In this document: positions 1 to 7,881 of the stretch, in pieces
Layout of the letters: each line of letters begins with the position of its first letter
Numbering within the stretch: position 1 is the first letter of the stretch
Origin: an uncultured Anaerolineales bacterium
GTDB lineage: Bacteria; Chloroflexota; Anaerolineae; Anaerolineales; UBA4823
Length of the DNA stretch: 41,846 nucleotides
Direction of reading: 5' to 3'
NCBI GenBank assembly: GCA_937968125.1
Contig: CALBUI010000155.1
Location: forward strand, 1-41,846
The notes under the pieces: model-generated
The model's database searches: none
Seen by the model: the letters and a program-made list of their open reading frames with translations, nothing else
What the model was told of the DNA's origin: nothing
Position numbers and translations under genes: made by a program

Positions 1-804
1 ACCACCTACACCACCGGTGAGGGGTGTCATCAGGTTGATGATCTGGGAACCGTAATTGAGTAAATGTGGAACCCGATTGAGCTGGTCGTCATCGATCTTC
101 AGCTCGCACATCTGCGCTACCAGGCGCCCATCGCAGGGTCGCAGACCGTTTATCGGCTCGCTGGCTGCCATCTTACCGATGGCTGTCATGCCCGTGGCAG
201 CATCACCGATGTGCATGCCAGGTTTGCCGACCCGGCGGACTGCTTCTCGAGCTGTTGCTGCATCGCGCTGTACAGCCATCACTTCCATCAGGGTGCCTGC
301 CATAATATCGTAACCGTTAAAGGTCAGGGTAGCACCAGATTCGATTGCATCGACGAAAGGTTCCTGAGCATAGCTGGTCAGGTTGGCCAGGTAATATTCT
401 TCGCTGCAGGCCTGCCCTGCGGGTCCAGTCAAATTGAGCGGAGGATTGGGATCTTCGATACCGCGATGCTTTGCAATGACCCTATCCCTGCCTTCACCAA
501 GGTAGAGCGTATCCGGGGCATGTCGTAAGGCATCCAAAATTTCCGCTTTGGAAAAGTTAATTACGCGTTGGGTATCAAGGTGGTAAGCGCCCACATCCAC
601 CAATAATTGCAAGCCAGCTTCAAAAACCCTGTCAGCCAATGCATCATCAGCTGGGCAGACATTCTGGGGGTCGTACTTGATGTCAAATTCTTTTAGCAGC
701 TCCTGCACTCGCTTGGCCAATAAGAGGTCATATTCAACCTCTTTCATAAATTTTCCGCTGCGCGAGCGCTGATAAATTTCAAGGAGACGGTCGGTCATAA
801 ACAT
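1..804 (-). CDS. MttB-superfamily methyltransferase 1 (partial, C-terminus off left edge)
   Basis: This is the first 268 codons of a trimethylamine-methyltransferase-family (COG5598) protein; the reading frame stays open to the window edge, so about 190-200 C-terminal residues are missing. Family marks are the PADDALADRV segment (residues 51-60), a GKPGMHIGD stretch near residue 190 and MTPLTGGVGG at the edge. Members transfer a methyl group from a methylated amine to a corrinoid protein in the cytoplasm. An ATG at 804 is chosen because GGAGG lies 7 nt upstream; a second ATG at 798 is possible. The gene follows the corrinoid gene by 18 bp on the same strand, so the two form an enzyme/carrier pair. 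Its N-terminus (EYDLLLAK) resembles the gene at 2633, so the two are probably the same subfamily. No amber codon is seen in the visible part. Substrate unknown. Confidence 0.9.
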   Translation of the reverse strand, partial: MFMTDRLLEIYQRSRSGKFMKEVEYDLLLAKRVQELLKEFDIKYDPQNVCPADDALADRVFEAGLQLLVDVGAYHLDTQRVINFSKAEILDALRHAPDTLYLGEGRDRVIAKHRGIEDPNPPLNLTGPAGQACSEEYYLANLTSYAQEPFVDAIESGATLTFNGYDIMAGTLMEVMAVQRDAATAREAVRRVGKPGMHIGDAATGMTAIGKMAASEPINGLRPCDGRLVAQMCELKIDDDQLNRVPHLLNYGSQIINLMTPLTGGVGG

Positions 805-822
805 TTGATATCCTCCACTTCT

Positions 823-1482
823 TTATTGTAGCAATGAGTTAACGAGTTCGACTGCGCCGGAGGCTGCGAAGGCATAGCCATCGGCGCCAATCTCGTCGGC
901 GTATTCCTGATCTGTTGAGCCGCCCCCAATGATGAATTTGTATTTATCTTCCAGCTGCAGTTCGCTTAGAAGATCGGCGATCTCGCGGCAGCCGGCCCTG
1001 GTGATGCTCATAAGGGCGGAGGCGGCGATCACATCGGCTTTGTTCTCTTCAGCTGTCTCGATGAAGGTTGCTGCGGATACATCTTTCCCAACATCGATCA
1101 CCTTATAACCATGCGCTTTAAACAGGCTGGCGACGATATTCTTGCCAATGTCATGGATGTCGCCTTTTACAGTGCCCAGGATGATCACGCCTTTGGACTG
1201 CACTTGCATCCCGCTGCTGGTGACAGCATCCTCGATAACCTTAGAACTGGCATTACCCGCCTCTCCAGCTGCCATGAGTTCGGGCAAGAAAATATCCAGA
1301 TCTTCAAATCGCCGCCCGACCTCCGTCAGTGTCGGCACGACGACCTGCTGAATTAATGCCAGCGGATCAACCCCAGCAGCCAGCGCGGCCTCAGTCGCTG
1401 CTACAGCTTCCTCTTTCAACCCTCCCGCCAGCGCTTTTGATAGGTCTTCAGCGAAATTCTCTGGGACTTTCTTATCGGTCAT
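823..1482 (-). CDS. Corrinoid (B12-binding) methyltransferase partner protein 1
   Basis: This is a 219-residue two-domain corrinoid protein of the MtbC/MttC type. Residues 1-90 form the helical cap domain (with the FLPELM motif near 65-70). The cobalamin-binding Rossmann-like domain follows, carrying the DxHxxG motif as D108-I-H110-D-I-G113, with H110 the expected lower cobalt ligand. The protein shuttles the methyl group from MttB to a second methyltransferase. The start is supported by AAGGAGG 7 nt upstream of the ATG. It is the first gene of a leftward operon with the partial MttB gene, read from a promoter at 1609-1637 that carries a palindromic operator. Confidence 0.95.
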   Translation of the reverse strand: MTDKKVPENFAEDLSKALAGGLKEEAVAATEAALAAGVDPLALIQQVVVPTLTEVGRRFEDLDIFLPELMAAGEAGNASSKVIEDAVTSSGMQVQSKGVIILGTVKGDIHDIGKNIVASLFKAHGYKVIDVGKDVSAATFIETAEENKADVIAASALMSITRAGCREIADLLSELQLEDKYKFIIGGGSTDQEYADEIGADGYAFAASGAVELVNSLLQ

Positions 1483-1585
1483 TATTGGCCTCCTTGGATG
1501 GATTGTTTACTCGTTAAGGTATTTATCCGATTAAAAAGAAATAGATGGCAGGTTCTTCCGAGAAATAAATCCGTTCGGTGTAATA

Positions 1586-1606
1586 GTAGGATGGCTGCCA
1601 TCCTAC
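1586..1606. promoter_or_regulatory. Palindromic operator candidate (10-bp arms)
   Basis: The arms GTAGGATGGC and GCCATCCTAC flank one base. The site sits at the predicted transcription start of the leftward operon and shares the TGGC-GCCA core with the palindromes at 1774-1786 and 5718-5742. It is probably a GntR/HutC binding site; an RNA hairpin is the alternative, but no U-tract follows. Confidence 0.6.
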
Positions 1607-1608
1607 AT

Positions 1609-1637
1609 AGTTTACCTGATCTTTTGACGGTTGTCAA
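1609..1637 (-). promoter_or_regulatory. Sigma70-type promoter for corrinoid protein 1
   Basis: On the minus strand a perfect -35 TTGACA (1637-1632) is separated by 17 bp from TAAACT (1614-1609). The -35 box lies in an inverted repeat, TTGAC-AACC-GTCAA. The predicted start is near 1602, inside the palindrome at 1586-1606. This is a sequence match only. Confidence 0.65.
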
Positions 1638-1737
1638 TAGAATTCCACCTCCCCACTTAATTTTCTCACCCGTCCGTTATCCTGGCTGGAATTCGATGGC
1701 CAGATTGAATAAGCGCAGCCGCTCGGTGCGAAAGTTA

Positions 1738-1766
1738 TTGACACAAATTTCAATTTGTTATATTAT
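1738..1766 (+). promoter_or_regulatory. Sigma70-type promoter for GntR regulator 1 operon
   Basis: TTGACA (1738-1743), a 17-bp spacer and TATTAT (1761-1766) form a near-consensus promoter upstream of the regulator at 1839. The predicted start is near 1773, directly at the next palindrome. Confidence 0.75.
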
Positions 1767-1773
1767 AAATTGA

Positions 1774-1786
1774 GTTGGCAGCCAAC
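1774..1786. promoter_or_regulatory. Palindromic operator candidate upstream of GntR 1
   Basis: The 13-bp site GTTGGC-A-GCCAAC lies just downstream of the -10 box at the expected transcription start. Its position suggests autorepression by the regulator encoded immediately downstream. Confidence 0.65.
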
Positions 1787-1838
1787 AGGTAACATGAAGA
1801 CAGCCACGAATAGGACACTGTTCTATGAGGAGATCTAG

Positions 1839-2600
1839 ATGACGAGTACACCCATCCGTAAAACTTCCCTCGCCAGCCAGGTGGAACATATTTTGATAGA
1901 TCGAATTAAAGCTGACACCTACCCACCCGGAAGCAAGCTACCCACGGAGGAGATGCTGGCAGAGGAATTCGATGTCAGCCGGGCAACCATACGGGCAGCT
2001 TTCAACGCCATGACCGCCAGCCAGATAATCGTACGCCGGCATGGGATAGGAACCTTTGTCAGCCAGGCCGCCTTATTATCCAATCCCCTGGATCAATCGA
2101 TCGATTTTCTTGAATTGATCTCAGCCAACGGCTTTTCCGCCGGCTTCAATGAGCTGTTCTCCAGGATCGTTATCCCTGGTGAAGAGGTCTTACACAAACT
2201 TGATCTCGAAGATGATCGGCAGGTGCTTGAAGTACACAAAGTGTTTACTGCCGATGGTGAACCGGTAATTTACTCTCTCAACTATATTCCTGAATGGGTT
2301 TTTAAAGATTCCATCACTGCCACTCAGGTTTTATCCCCTGGCGCGACGGAACCGTTCTTTAGTTTCTTTCGCGATATCTGCCGCTGCGAATTGAAATATT
2401 ATCTTTCCGATGTATATGTAGGCATGCCCGGGGATTACCCTCTCATCGTAGATCCAATGAGGCTCGATAGTCAAACACCTATTCTGGTGATTGATGAGAT
2501 TGGATATGACCTGCAGGATCGGCCGGTAAACTACGCTATCGAATACCTGCCAGGCAACCACATGCAGTTCAGCCTGGTACGTAAATGCCTTCAACGATAA
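1839..2600 (+). CDS. GntR/HutC-family transcriptional regulator 1
   Basis: This 253-residue protein has an N-terminal GntR winged helix (about residues 8-77, with YPPGSKLPTEE, the recognition helix SRATIRAAF and the wing GIGTFVS). A UTRA effector domain follows (about 95-250). HutC-type regulators bind palindromes as dimers and release on binding a small effector, often a pathway substrate. GAGGAG lies 7 nt before the ATG. It heads an operon with two MttB genes, so it probably controls them and perhaps the divergent corrinoid/MttB pair. It is closely similar in layout to the regulator at 5808, including the SRATxRxA recognition helix. The effector is unknown; a methylated amine or heterocycle is a reasonable guess. 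Confidence 0.93.
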   Translation: MTSTPIRKTSLASQVEHILIDRIKADTYPPGSKLPTEEMLAEEFDVSRATIRAAFNAMTASQIIVRRHGIGTFVSQAALLSNPLDQSIDFLELISANGFSAGFNELFSRIVIPGEEVLHKLDLEDDRQVLEVHKVFTADGEPVIYSLNYIPEWVFKDSITATQVLSPGATEPFFSFFRDICRCELKYYLSDVYVGMPGDYPLIVDPMRLDSQTPILVIDEIGYDLQDRPVNYAIEYLPGNHMQFSLVRKCLQR

Positions 2601-2632
2601 ATACGAGAAATTTAACAAGGAAAAGTGACCCG

Positions 2633-4045
2633 ATGCAATCCAATTGGTTACCGGAGATCGTTAAACGATCTGAGGAAGGACCGTTCATCAAGGAATCAGA
2701 ATACGACCTGACATTGGCGAAAACCGTGATGAAGTTGGTTGCGGAATATGATTTATCTTACGACCCACAAATTTTAGTCCCCAGCGATGACGATCTTGCC
2801 GACCGGCTTTACCAGGCCGGTTTCGATTTGTTCATTGAGATGGGTGTCTACAACCAATCCACGCAAAGATGCATCCTCTTCACCAGGGAAGAGGTGGAGG
2901 CTGCTGTTTCAGCCGCTCCAAATGCCGTCGTGCTTGGCACGGGTAAAGACGCGGTTATAGAGCGCCACCGGGAGGTTGAGGGGATGGAATCCTGCTGCAT
3001 GCACAGTGGGCCAACCGGCACGCCCACCAGCGAGGCATATCATGGCTTGATCTTACAGAGCTGCGCCCAGGAACCGTTAGTTGACTGCCTGGGTCACGGC
3101 TCAGTGGCCACATACATGGGGAACATGGTTATCCCCGGCACTCCTCTCGAGATACTGGCTGCCCAGCGGGATGCTGTTCAAGCCCGCGAAGCGATCCGCA
3201 AAGCCGGCCGACCTGGGATGCATATCGAGGATATGGCCGTGCCCCTCACCTGCGCCGGCAAGATCGCCACCTTCATGCCGGATAAGGGCATGCGACCCTC
3301 GGATGGACTGCTGGTGTCCCAAATCCCTGAACTAAAAACTGATTATGACCAGCTTTCGAGAGTCGCTTATTTGCAGTCGATGGATATGCACATCGTCGAC
3401 CTGATGACACCTCTGATTGGCGGCCTTGGCGGGGGCGCTCCTGGTACAGCCATCGTCACGGTTGCCAGCCACCTGCTGGGAGTTATCTGCTATGCAGTTT
3501 CCTACCATTTCATGGGCCACATGTCCCTGCAGTGGTCGCATAACACTGGACCCTTGGGATTATGGGTGCAGGCCATGGCTGGCCAGACCCTGGCGCGCAA
3601 TACCCCGCTCGTCTCGATAAATGACCTCTACACCCGCTCCGGTTTAGGAACCCCTGAATTATTCTGGGAAGTCGCCGCCGGGGCTATGATTGGCGCGGTA
3701 TGTGGCTTGCACCAGCATGGCATTGGCGCCACAGGCGGTTCCGAAACAGACCATACATCCGGGCTGGAGGCCCGCTTCCAGGCTGAAGTAGCCCATGCCA
3801 CGCTGGGAAAAAAGCGGGATGAAGTCAATCAACTTGTGCTGGCCTGCTTGGAGAAATATCAAGACCAGTTGGCAGAGCCCGATTTGGGGAAACCGTTCCC
3901 TGAACTGTACAACCTGGAAACCTTAGAACCTACTCAAGAATGGTTGGATATCTACAATCAGGTCAAAGGGGAACTCAGCGACCTGGGTCTCGACATGGAT
4001 GGTGGCTGGAAGAAAGCGCTCAAACGAAAGAAATCAACCATCTAA
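2633..4045 (+). CDS. MttB-superfamily methyltransferase 2
   Basis: This 470-residue COG5598 protein has the family marks PSDDDLADR (residues 50-58), GRPGMHIED and MTPLIGGLGGGAPG in the barrel region, and a C-terminal GKPFPELYNLETLEPTQEW segment. It ends in a basic tail (KKALKRKK) absent from the other copies. The ATG at 2633 is chosen because AAGGAAA precedes it and the N-terminus then aligns with its paralogues; an upstream ATG at 2585 overlaps the regulator gene and lacks this fit. It reads through without an amber codon, so it is not a pyrrolysine-type trimethylamine methyltransferase. By family it demethylates a quaternary or other N-methylated amine onto a corrinoid protein. It has no adjacent same-strand corrinoid gene and may share the divergent one. 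It is most similar to the partial copy at the left edge. Confidence 0.92.
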   Translation: MQSNWLPEIVKRSEEGPFIKESEYDLTLAKTVMKLVAEYDLSYDPQILVPSDDDLADRLYQAGFDLFIEMGVYNQSTQRCILFTREEVEAAVSAAPNAVVLGTGKDAVIERHREVEGMESCCMHSGPTGTPTSEAYHGLILQSCAQEPLVDCLGHGSVATYMGNMVIPGTPLEILAAQRDAVQAREAIRKAGRPGMHIEDMAVPLTCAGKIATFMPDKGMRPSDGLLVSQIPELKTDYDQLSRVAYLQSMDMHIVDLMTPLIGGLGGGAPGTAIVTVASHLLGVICYAVSYHFMGHMSLQWSHNTGPLGLWVQAMAGQTLARNTPLVSINDLYTRSGLGTPELFWEVAAGAMIGAVCGLHQHGIGATGGSETDHTSGLEARFQAEVAHATLGKKRDEVNQLVLACLEKYQDQLAEPDLGKPFPELYNLETLEPTQEWLDIYNQVKGELSDLGLDMDGGWKKALKRKKSTI

Positions 4046-4092
4046 TCCACGACACAGTGTGGTCAGATCACATTGGGGTTTAATAAAAAAAA

Positions 4093-5481
4093 ATGAATCC
4101 TGAACTGAACGAATATCTATTATCCGTCTTGGATAAGGCTGAATCAGGTCCATATACTGAATCGGGTGAATTCGATCAGAAACACATTTTCGAGAGGGTC
4201 AAGGATCTGATCGACAAATATGACCTTCACTGGGACAGCGATACCTTTGTCCCCTCCGACGATGATCTGGCTGACCGGGTGTATGCTGCCGGTTTCGAGC
4301 TGGCATTGGAGGCAGGTGTTTATTGCCTGGACACACAGCGCAGGATGATCTGGACCGAAGAGGAACTGAATTGGGCATTGGAAACTACTCCCTCCGAAGT
4401 TACCTTGGGGATGGGATCTGACCAGACCAAAATTCGGAAACGGAACCTGGAAGCTGATACACCGATCACCATCGCGGCTGGAGCGATTGGGATTCCTGTA
4501 ACAGAAGAGATGTTTGTACCCCTGATGGTGAGCATCGCTCAAGAGCGGCTGATCGATATTATCGACAATGCCTCTTTACTCACCACTCACGGGAGACCGA
4601 TTCGAGCCGGCTCACCCTGGGAGGTCGTCGCTTGCTGGCAGGAAGTGGATCTTTCATTCGAGGCGATCAACATTGCTGGTCGTCCAGGCATCGCCATCGG
4701 CTGCGCCGAGAACTCCCCCAGCGAGATTGGCGAATTGGCCTCCCACACTCGCGGCGGGTTCCGCCCCACGGATTGGCACCATGTGGGCATGATCAGCGAA
4801 CTCAAGGTATCTTACAGCGACCTGACCAAAGCCATCCAGTATGCTCGCACAGGAGTCATCTCGCAAGGATTTTACAACCCGATTCTGGGGGGATACGCCG
4901 GCGGTGTAGAGGGAATAGCCATCGCCAGTGTGGCTGGATTGATCCTCATGCGTGCAGCATATGGCGTGCAGACACTGAATACCGGCCCCAGTCACCCAGC
5001 ACTAACCTGCAACACGCACCCGCTGATGTTGGCCTCCCAAATGTTGGCATTCCAGGCGCTGAGCAGGAACACGAACCTGCTGGTGGCCAATATGGTTCGT
5101 CCCGTTGGCGGACCCGGCACGAAAGATATTCTTTATGAGGTGGCGGCGCACGTTATAGCATCGGTAAGTTCGGGAATCTCTTATGCATATGGCGTCCATT
5201 CTGCGATGGGCAGCCATGCCTCCCACTGCAGTGGTCTCGAGTCGCGCTTCCTCGCCCAAGCTGCGCAGGCTGCCGTGGGATTGACCCGAGCTGAAGCCAA
5301 TGAAATTGTGAGTAATCTCATTCCTAAGTACGTTGATCGGCAGGTTAGCCAGCCCATCGGAAAGCCATTTGACCAGGTGTACGACCTGAATTCGCTCCAG
5401 CCCACCAGAGAGTGGAAGGGAATATATGAAAATGTATGTGAGGAATTGATTGAATTCGGGTTAGATTTCCAGTCGGTTTGA
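4093..5481 (+). CDS. MttB-superfamily methyltransferase 3
   Basis: This 462-residue copy opens with a LLSVLDKAESGP motif (residues 9-20) that also marks the copies at 18532, 24715 and 28180. Family marks are PSDDDLADRVYAAG (56-69), GRPGIAIGC, FYNPILGGYAGGVEG (near 260), LSRNTNLLV and GGPGTK (near 339). It lies 47 bp after methyltransferase 2 and is the last gene of the GntR 1 operon. Only a weak TTGGGG precedes the ATG, so translation may be modest. The sequence differs clearly from methyltransferase 2, so the tandem is not a recent duplication. A different substrate or a different step is likely. Confidence 0.92.
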   Translation: MNPELNEYLLSVLDKAESGPYTESGEFDQKHIFERVKDLIDKYDLHWDSDTFVPSDDDLADRVYAAGFELALEAGVYCLDTQRRMIWTEEELNWALETTPSEVTLGMGSDQTKIRKRNLEADTPITIAAGAIGIPVTEEMFVPLMVSIAQERLIDIIDNASLLTTHGRPIRAGSPWEVVACWQEVDLSFEAINIAGRPGIAIGCAENSPSEIGELASHTRGGFRPTDWHHVGMISELKVSYSDLTKAIQYARTGVISQGFYNPILGGYAGGVEGIAIASVAGLILMRAAYGVQTLNTGPSHPALTCNTHPLMLASQMLAFQALSRNTNLLVANMVRPVGGPGTKDILYEVAAHVIASVSSGISYAYGVHSAMGSHASHCSGLESRFLAQAAQAAVGLTRAEANEIVSNLIPKYVDRQVSQPIGKPFDQVYDLNSLQPTREWKGIYENVCEELIEFGLDFQSV

Positions 5482-5684
5482 GCACATAATCCTCAACTTT
5501 ATTCTAAATAATGAATTTTCTGCGCGGATATTGAAGATTAGTAATGCACGCTCAGGTGCGAAAACATAATCAGTTGGGAATTGATCTGCTGTGATCATAT
5601 GCATTGGAATTGAAGTGTACGTATTACTTTGAGTATTAAATGAATGACAATCTTCACTTACGAAGGAAGATAATTAGCTTTATA

Positions 5685-5713
5685 TTGACAGCCAATTCAT
5701 TTTCAGGTATAGT
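5685..5713 (+). promoter_or_regulatory. Sigma70-type promoter for GntR 2 / ABC importer operon
   Basis: TTGACA (5685-5690), a 17-bp spacer and TATAGT (5708-5713) form a near-consensus promoter. Its position inside the longest open frame shows that the regulator must start downstream. Confidence 0.75.
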
Positions 5714-5717
5714 TTGG

Positions 5718-5742
5718 TCATCAGTTGGCTACCAACTGATGA
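5718..5742. promoter_or_regulatory. Palindromic operator candidate (11-bp arms) at the GntR 2 start site
   Basis: The arms TCATCAGTTGG and CCAACTGATGA flank CTA. The repeat is perfect over 22 paired bases and sits where transcription should begin. Its GTTGG-CCAAC core matches the site at 1774-1786. It is a strong candidate for autoregulation by the downstream HutC-type protein. Confidence 0.72.
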
Positions 5743-5807
5743 ATGACGAATTGATTGTAGACGCTCGATCCCGTCCCAGGGTTTTGCCCAAAAGGATTCA
5801 TCATTTG

Positions 5808-6566
5808 ATGGATGAGCTAAAAATAATCCGTCAGCCCTCCCTCGCCGATCAAGTGCTGTTGATCCTCATTGATCGTATCAAAGACGGCGTCTACCCCCCC
5901 GGTACCCAACTTCCCCCAGAAAGCGAATTAATTGAAGAGTTTTCCGTCAGCAGGGCGACCTTGCGCAGCGCTTATGCCAAGCTCGAGGAGCGCAACCTGA
6001 TCCAGCCCCGCCAGGGTGTGGGCACCTTTGTGCGCAAAGAGATCGGTATCGCCAATCCCCTTTACCAGATGATCGACTTCGATGATCGCATCTCCATGCA
6101 GGGTTTTCAACCAGGCTTTCTTCAGCGGGATGCCAGGATCGTGGGCACGACTGCGGAAATCGCTAACCAACTGGAAATCGAACCTGGCAGCCCGTCGCTG
6201 CGTATTGAAAAGATCTGGACCGCGGATGAGAAACCGATCATCTTTATCGTCAATCACATCCCCTTGTGGGTATTCGAAAACCGCTTTTCCTCGCAGGAGA
6301 TAACCCAACCTGGATTAACTGAACCATTTTTTGAATTTCTAGAAAATGAGTGCCGAACCCCAGTTGACCATTTGACCTCCAGTTTAACCCCTTGCAATGT
6401 TGAGGCCTGCGACCTGCCGGACGAGTTTTCAGCCTACTCACCAACTACCTCGGTTTTGGTGATTGAAGATATCGGCTTCACTGGAGAAGGGAAGCCCGTC
6501 TTCCACTCACTCGAACACCTGCTGGGTCCCGCCAGTAAATTTGAATTGATCCGTAAGATTTTATAA
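5808..6566 (+). CDS. GntR/HutC-family transcriptional regulator 2
   Basis: This 252-residue protein has a GntR winged helix (PSLADQVLLILIDRIK, YPPGTQLPPESE, recognition helix SRATLRSAY, wing GVGTFVR) followed by a UTRA domain. The ATG at 5808 is chosen because it lies after the promoter and operator and gives the same length and N-terminal register as regulator 1; AAAGGA precedes it. Longer starts at 5640 or 5739 would place coding sequence across the promoter. It heads an operon with a BMP-type importer and corrinoid/MttB genes, so its effector is probably the imported compound or a product of it. Confidence 0.9.
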   Translation: MDELKIIRQPSLADQVLLILIDRIKDGVYPPGTQLPPESELIEEFSVSRATLRSAYAKLEERNLIQPRQGVGTFVRKEIGIANPLYQMIDFDDRISMQGFQPGFLQRDARIVGTTAEIANQLEIEPGSPSLRIEKIWTADEKPIIFIVNHIPLWVFENRFSSQEITQPGLTEPFFEFLENECRTPVDHLTSSLTPCNVEACDLPDEFSAYSPTTSVLVIEDIGFTGEGKPVFHSLEHLLGPASKFELIRKIL

Positions 6567-6686
6567 GGCAAACCGAAGTTGAATGGGAATTTCATCGATC
6601 TCGAAAGGAGGTAGCGGAGCAAATATTAAATTCAGATTCGGTCAAGATCACCAGAATACCAGTAAACAATATTAGGAGGATCAAAG

Positions 6687-7793
6687 ATGTATCGCAATAA
6701 GATTTTGTTCGTAATTTCTCTGCTGGTTGTGTTTGGCTTGCTCCTGGCAGCCTGCGCACCAGCCCCCACTGAAGCCCCACCTCCAGAGGAACCTGCCGCG
6801 GAAGAACCAGCTGCTGAAGAACCGGCTGAGGAAGATATGGCCTCAGATGCCCCGACCGAGGTGCAGTTCTGCACGATTTACTCGACCTCAATCACCGATA
6901 ACGGTTGGGATCGCTCTGGGCACGAAAGTTTCATGCGCTTCCAGGAGAATCCTGGCATGGACATCGAGGTAAAAGACCTGAAGTTTGTTGAGGGTTTGTG
7001 GGGAGACGAGGCCGAAGCAGCCATGCGCGCCTATGCTGATGAAGGCTGCGATGTGATCTGGTCACACGGCGGCTACAACGATATCATCCTCAACGTCTAT
7101 CCCGATTATCCTGAGACCATGTTTGTCGAGGTTGGCTCGGGCTGGATTGATGGAGACGAAAATAACTACCACTACATGTACCGCTGCTACGATGGTGTCT
7201 ATGCCATGGGCGTTCTGGCAGGCTTGATGGCTGAAGGCGACGCGATTGGCGCTGCCGCGGGATTTCCCGCAGAAGATGTCAATGATGTGCTCAACTCCTA
7301 CTTCGAAGGAGCAAAATCGGTCAAGCCGGAACTGAAGCAAAAGGTCGGTTTCATTAATTCCTGGTACGACCCTGTTGCCGCTGGTGAGCTGGCTGAGGCT
7401 CAGAAAGCCGCCGGCGCCGACCAGCTCTTCATGGCAGCTGAGAATTTCGACGTTTGCGGCCCAGGCACCGGCGCTATGTGCTATGGTCCTTACATCGACT
7501 TCAGCGAGTTTTATCCTGGCAATGTAATGGCCAGTTACCTGGCAACTTGGGATGCCGGATATCAGTGGGCATTGGAAGAATGGGTCAAAGCTAAGGAAAC
7601 CGGTGAGTGGAATGGCGGGCCTTATGGTTTCGAAAACAATATGGCTACCGGCGCTTGCACGGTGAAACTTGGTGAAGGCATTGAAGAGACCCTGCCTGCT
7701 GAAGTACTTGAGCAATTTAACGCCACAATCGCAGGCATCATGGATGGCTCGATTGTTCCAACCCTGAACATTGAAGAACCAGTTTCTGAGTAA
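6687..7793 (+). CDS. BMP-family substrate-binding lipoprotein of an ABC importer
   Basis: This 368-residue protein has a signal peptide with hydrophobic core (residues 6-20) and lipobox LLAAC (Cys23). A Pro/Glu/Ala-rich tether follows (about 24-55), then a BMP/PnrA-type periplasmic-binding domain. Proteins of this family bind purine nucleosides or related compounds outside the membrane and deliver them to a cognate ABC permease; the sequence does not show the ligand. AGGAGG precedes the ATG. A 120-bp gap separates it from the regulator, and a strong hairpin follows before the ATPase gene. That arrangement usually allows higher expression of the binding protein than of the membrane subunits. 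Confidence 0.92.
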   Translation: MYRNKILFVISLLVVFGLLLAACAPAPTEAPPPEEPAAEEPAAEEPAEEDMASDAPTEVQFCTIYSTSITDNGWDRSGHESFMRFQENPGMDIEVKDLKFVEGLWGDEAEAAMRAYADEGCDVIWSHGGYNDIILNVYPDYPETMFVEVGSGWIDGDENNYHYMYRCYDGVYAMGVLAGLMAEGDAIGAAAGFPAEDVNDVLNSYFEGAKSVKPELKQKVGFINSWYDPVAAGELAEAQKAAGADQLFMAAENFDVCGPGTGAMCYGPYIDFSEFYPGNVMASYLATWDAGYQWALEEWVKAKETGEWNGGPYGFENNMATGACTVKLGEGIEETLPAEVLEQFNATIAGIMDGSIVPTLNIEEPVSE

Positions 7794-7831
7794 CTCCTTT
7801 TTGTAAGCGAGGAGCTACCCCATTTATAGAT

Positions 7832-7863
7832 GATGTGCCTCCGTCCTTTGACGGAGGCACATC
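7832..7863 (+). promoter_or_regulatory. Stem-loop between binding protein and ATPase genes
   Basis: A perfect 14-bp stem (GATGTGCCTCCGTC and its complement) closes a CTTT loop. It is not followed by a U-tract, so it is more likely an mRNA-stabilising or attenuating hairpin than a full terminator. It would give differential expression of the lipoprotein over the transport machinery. Confidence 0.75.
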
Positions 7864-7881
7864 CAAGAATGAGGAGGCCGT

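Larger units (their letters stand above)
1483..1838. other. Divergent intergenic region (356 bp)
   Basis: This gene-free region lies between the leftward corrinoid gene and the rightward GntR gene. It contains a promoter for each direction, each followed by a palindrome with a related TGGC-GCCA core (annotated separately). No convincing small ORF with a ribosome binding site is seen. Confidence 0.8.
5482..5807. other. Intergenic and leader region before GntR 2 (326 bp)
   Basis: This region holds the promoter and operator described separately. A long in-frame extension of the downstream regulator reaches back to 5640, but it would span the promoter and operator, so I treat the whole stretch as non-coding. 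No clear intrinsic terminator is seen for the upstream operon. Confidence 0.7.

Noticed and set aside
64-528. Plus-strand open frame opposite the left-edge methyltransferase
   Set aside because: The minus-strand frame gives a continuous, clearly conserved MttB protein with a good ribosome binding site; the plus-strand translation resembles nothing and is an antisense shadow.
1586-1606. The palindrome as an intrinsic terminator
   Set aside because: It lies at a predicted transcription start and lacks a downstream T-tract on either strand.
4046-4092. A possible terminator hairpin between methyltransferases 2 and 3
   Set aside because: Only a 4-bp stem (CCAC/GTGG) with a large loop is seen, so it is too weak to support a call.
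6604-6611. A strong AAAGGAGG between GntR 2 and the lipoprotein gene
   Set aside because: No start codon with a sensible frame follows at a suitable distance; it is probably incidental or a remnant.
7062-7715. A 217-residue minus-strand open frame inside the BMP lipoprotein gene
   Set aside because: It lies wholly antisense to a well-supported lipoprotein gene and has no recognisable domain or ribosome binding site.
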